From Acetobacteraceae bacterium (GTDB lineage Bacteria > Pseudomonadota > Alphaproteobacteria > Zavarziniales > Zavarziniaceae): DNA of 13,986 nt. Made by a program: the position numbers and the translations under genes. Every line of letters starts with the position of its first letter. Within the stretch, counting starts at the first letter, position 1. The stretch is from the NCBI GenBank assembly GCA_947379865.1, contig CANCOY010000094.1, positions 1-13,986 on the forward strand. Reading direction: 5' to 3'. The notes under the pieces were generated by a model. That model made no database searches. It saw nothing but the letters and a program-made list of their open reading frames with translations, and had not been told where the DNA came from. Shown here piece after piece: positions 13,933-13,986 of this stretch.

Positions 13933-13986
13933 ATGTCGCGGCTGTTGAATACCTTGCTCGATGATGCCGCCAATGCGGCCCTGAAC
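13933..13986 (+). CDS. Possible start of a gene cut by the window edge
   Basis: ATG at 13933 opens a frame of 18 codons (MSRLLNTLLDDAANAALN) that runs to the window end. The amphipathic helical look and GC-rich third positions fit coding sequence. The ribosome binding site is weak (GGTGCAGG), and the frame is open upstream only to 13861 without another good start. Too short to identify. Confidence 0.35.
   Translation, partial: MSRLLNTLLDDAANAALN

Noticed and set aside
13380..13948. Overlapping frames on both strands in the last 600 bp (for example 13742-13380 minus and 13670-13948 plus)
   Set aside because: Unusual composition, mutual overlap and no domain pattern. The 71-aa frame at 13413 is the only one with good start signals.
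13887..13964. 25-codon frame (MPHARGAAED...) with a G-rich sequence upstream
   Set aside because: Short, low complexity, overlaps the more plausible start at 13933, and no sign of a leader peptide.
1..13986. Mobile element, phage, CRISPR, defence system, tRNA or rRNA
   Set aside because: No transposase, integrase, repeat array, terminal inverted repeats or RNA-gene patterns were seen. The genes are metabolic or housekeeping with uniform composition.

Overview
The window looks like a chromosomal segment of a high-GC alphaproteobacterium. The supporting signs are strong GC bias at third codon positions (which opens long antisense frames), a DUF2336 gene (a family found mostly in alphaproteobacteria), a sequence matching the CtrA full-site consensus, and housekeeping genes of alphaproteobacterial type. 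I cannot name the genus. There are no tRNA or rRNA genes, insertion sequences, phage genes or CRISPR arrays. Twelve genes are well supported, one small gene is likely, and one gene start is possible at the right edge.

Left part (1-5.7 kb). On the minus strand, reading leftwards, are a class II aldolase/adducin-fold protein (3720-2941), an orphan molybdenum-hydroxylase large subunit of CoxL form II type (2804-477), a hairpin terminator (422-452) and the start of a YedK/HMCES-type SRAP DNA-repair protein (410-1, cut by the window edge). An enoyl-CoA hydratase/isomerase (3889-4650, plus) diverges from the aldolase-fold gene. It converges on an epoxide hydrolase (5666-4686, minus), with a perfect 10-bp inverted repeat at the meeting point.

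Middle (5.7-9.6 kb). Glycerol kinase glpK (7197-5686, minus) lies just upstream of the epoxide hydrolase, with 19 bp between them, so the two are probably co-transcribed. Upstream of glpK a divergent intergenic region carries TTAA-N7-TTAA, the CtrA consensus, 44 nt before a DUF2336 gene with a TTG start (7364-8482, plus). moaA, for molybdenum cofactor synthesis, follows (8559-9605, plus). Its product belongs to the cofactor pathway that the CoxL-type enzyme needs, although the two genes are 6 kb apart on opposite strands.

Right part (9.6-14 kb, plus). NAD kinase nadK (9697-10464) is followed after 33 nt by an SDR that closely resembles peroxisomal 2,4-dienoyl-CoA reductase (10498-11277), an NADPH-dependent helper of fatty-acid beta-oxidation. 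Next is a tight two-gene unit: a nitrilase-superfamily amidohydrolase (11348-12268) and a histone-deacetylase-fold acetylpolyamine amidohydrolase (12279-13313), with the second ribosome binding site overlapping the first stop codon. A large hairpin ends this unit. A small conserved-looking protein (13413-13628), about 300 bp without a convincing gene, and a possible gene start at 13933 complete the window.

Taken together this is ordinary accessory metabolism (lipid, glycerol/epoxide, acylated amines, Mo-enzyme) around a few core genes. I did not find a new defence or mobile system. The points most worth a second look are the CtrA site, the nested hairpin before the CoxL-like gene, the nitrilase-deacetylase pair, the glpK-epoxide hydrolase pair and the catalytically altered SDR and aldolase-fold proteins.
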